Origin: Bugula neritina
Lineage: Eukaryota > Bryozoa > Gymnolaemata > Cheilostomatida > Bugulidae
Assembly: GCA_964035545.1 (NCBI GenBank)
Contig: OZ037773.1
Coordinates: 4,099,251 to 4,163,250, forward strand
DNA: 64,000 nucleotides
Direction: 5' to 3'
Shown piece after piece: positions 63,859 to 64,000 of this stretch. The first letter of the stretch is position 1; every line of letters starts with the position of its first letter. Under the pieces are notes generated by a model, which was not told the origin of the DNA, made no database searches, and saw nothing but the letters and a program-made list of their open reading frames with translations. The position numbers and the translations under genes were made by a program.

Positions 63859-64000
63859 GTTTGTTCTTTGAAATGTTGCATTACTTATAAATAAACTATA
63901 AAAAATAAATTAACTTATCAGATTGGATTAACCATAGCTATCATTACTGTGTTTCGTAAACTTGAAACCTGTTCCACTTGAGACGTAGAGATAACATACA

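Larger units (their letters stand above)
51791..64000. repeat. Segmental duplication, unit 2 (continues past window)
   Basis: Copy of 33039 onward: MIGA intron 5 to the end, spacer, type I gene (Ig-4), type II gene (Ig-5). The spacer before Ig-5 and domain 3 of Ig-5 match Ig-3 rather than Ig-2, so the unit was not inherited as a simple copy of Ig-1 plus Ig-2. Confidence 0.9.

Overview
This is animal (metazoan) nuclear DNA, AT-rich, with spliced genes (GT-AG introns), many microsatellites and minisatellites, and decayed transposons. The gene set (BBOF1 and MORN5 of ciliated cells, mitoguardin, haem-pathway HMBS, DNPH1, MEA1) and the compact introns suggest an invertebrate. I cannot resolve the phylum from sequence alone. 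All exon models below were spliced by hand and checked for phase continuity.

Left half (1-35.5 kb), six single-copy housekeeping or ciliary genes. BBOF1 (minus, C-terminus beyond the left edge) diverges from MEA1 (plus). HMBS (minus) shares a short divergent promoter region with DNPH1 (plus). MORN5 (minus) converges on DNPH1. Mitoguardin/MIGA (plus, 10 exons) ends at 35.46 kb. HMBS encodes an unusually long protein (512 aa by my model) with an inserted basic segment and a new C-terminal tail. Introns and spacers hold inverted-repeat MITEs, a LINE reverse-transcriptase fragment, a 42-bp LINE stub with a perfect 17-bp target duplication, and several minisatellites.

Right half (36-64 kb), a recently expanded tandem array of five genes for small secreted immunoglobulin-superfamily proteins. 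I name them Ig-1 to Ig-5. Each has six exons, all introns in phase 1: signal peptide; a four-cysteine V-like domain on one exon; domain 2 split over two exons; domain 3 plus a tail split over two exons. The tail ends in a hydrophobic stretch with no cytoplasmic part, so it is likely a GPI-anchor signal. There are two types, with different signal peptides and first domains but nearly the same domains 2-3: type I (Ig-1, Ig-4) and type II (Ig-2, Ig-3, Ig-5). Ig-3 has a nonsense codon in domain 3, and Ig-5 runs off the right edge.

Two layers of duplication explain the array. One is a tandem step of about 4.9 kb (Ig-2 to Ig-3). The other is a segmental duplication of at least 12 kb, offset about 19.2 kb, which also copied the last five exons of MIGA and left a MIGA pseudogene at 52-54 kb. 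The unduplicated island between the two units (50.4-51.8 kb) holds a Ty3/gypsy integrase remnant and a MITE that abuts the duplication boundary. In the Ig-1/Ig-4 pair the first domain differs at about 9% of sites while domain 3 and tail are almost identical. With clustered paralogues and surface attachment this fits a recognition or immune receptor family under diversification plus homogenisation. That reading is inference; no function is shown by the sequence.
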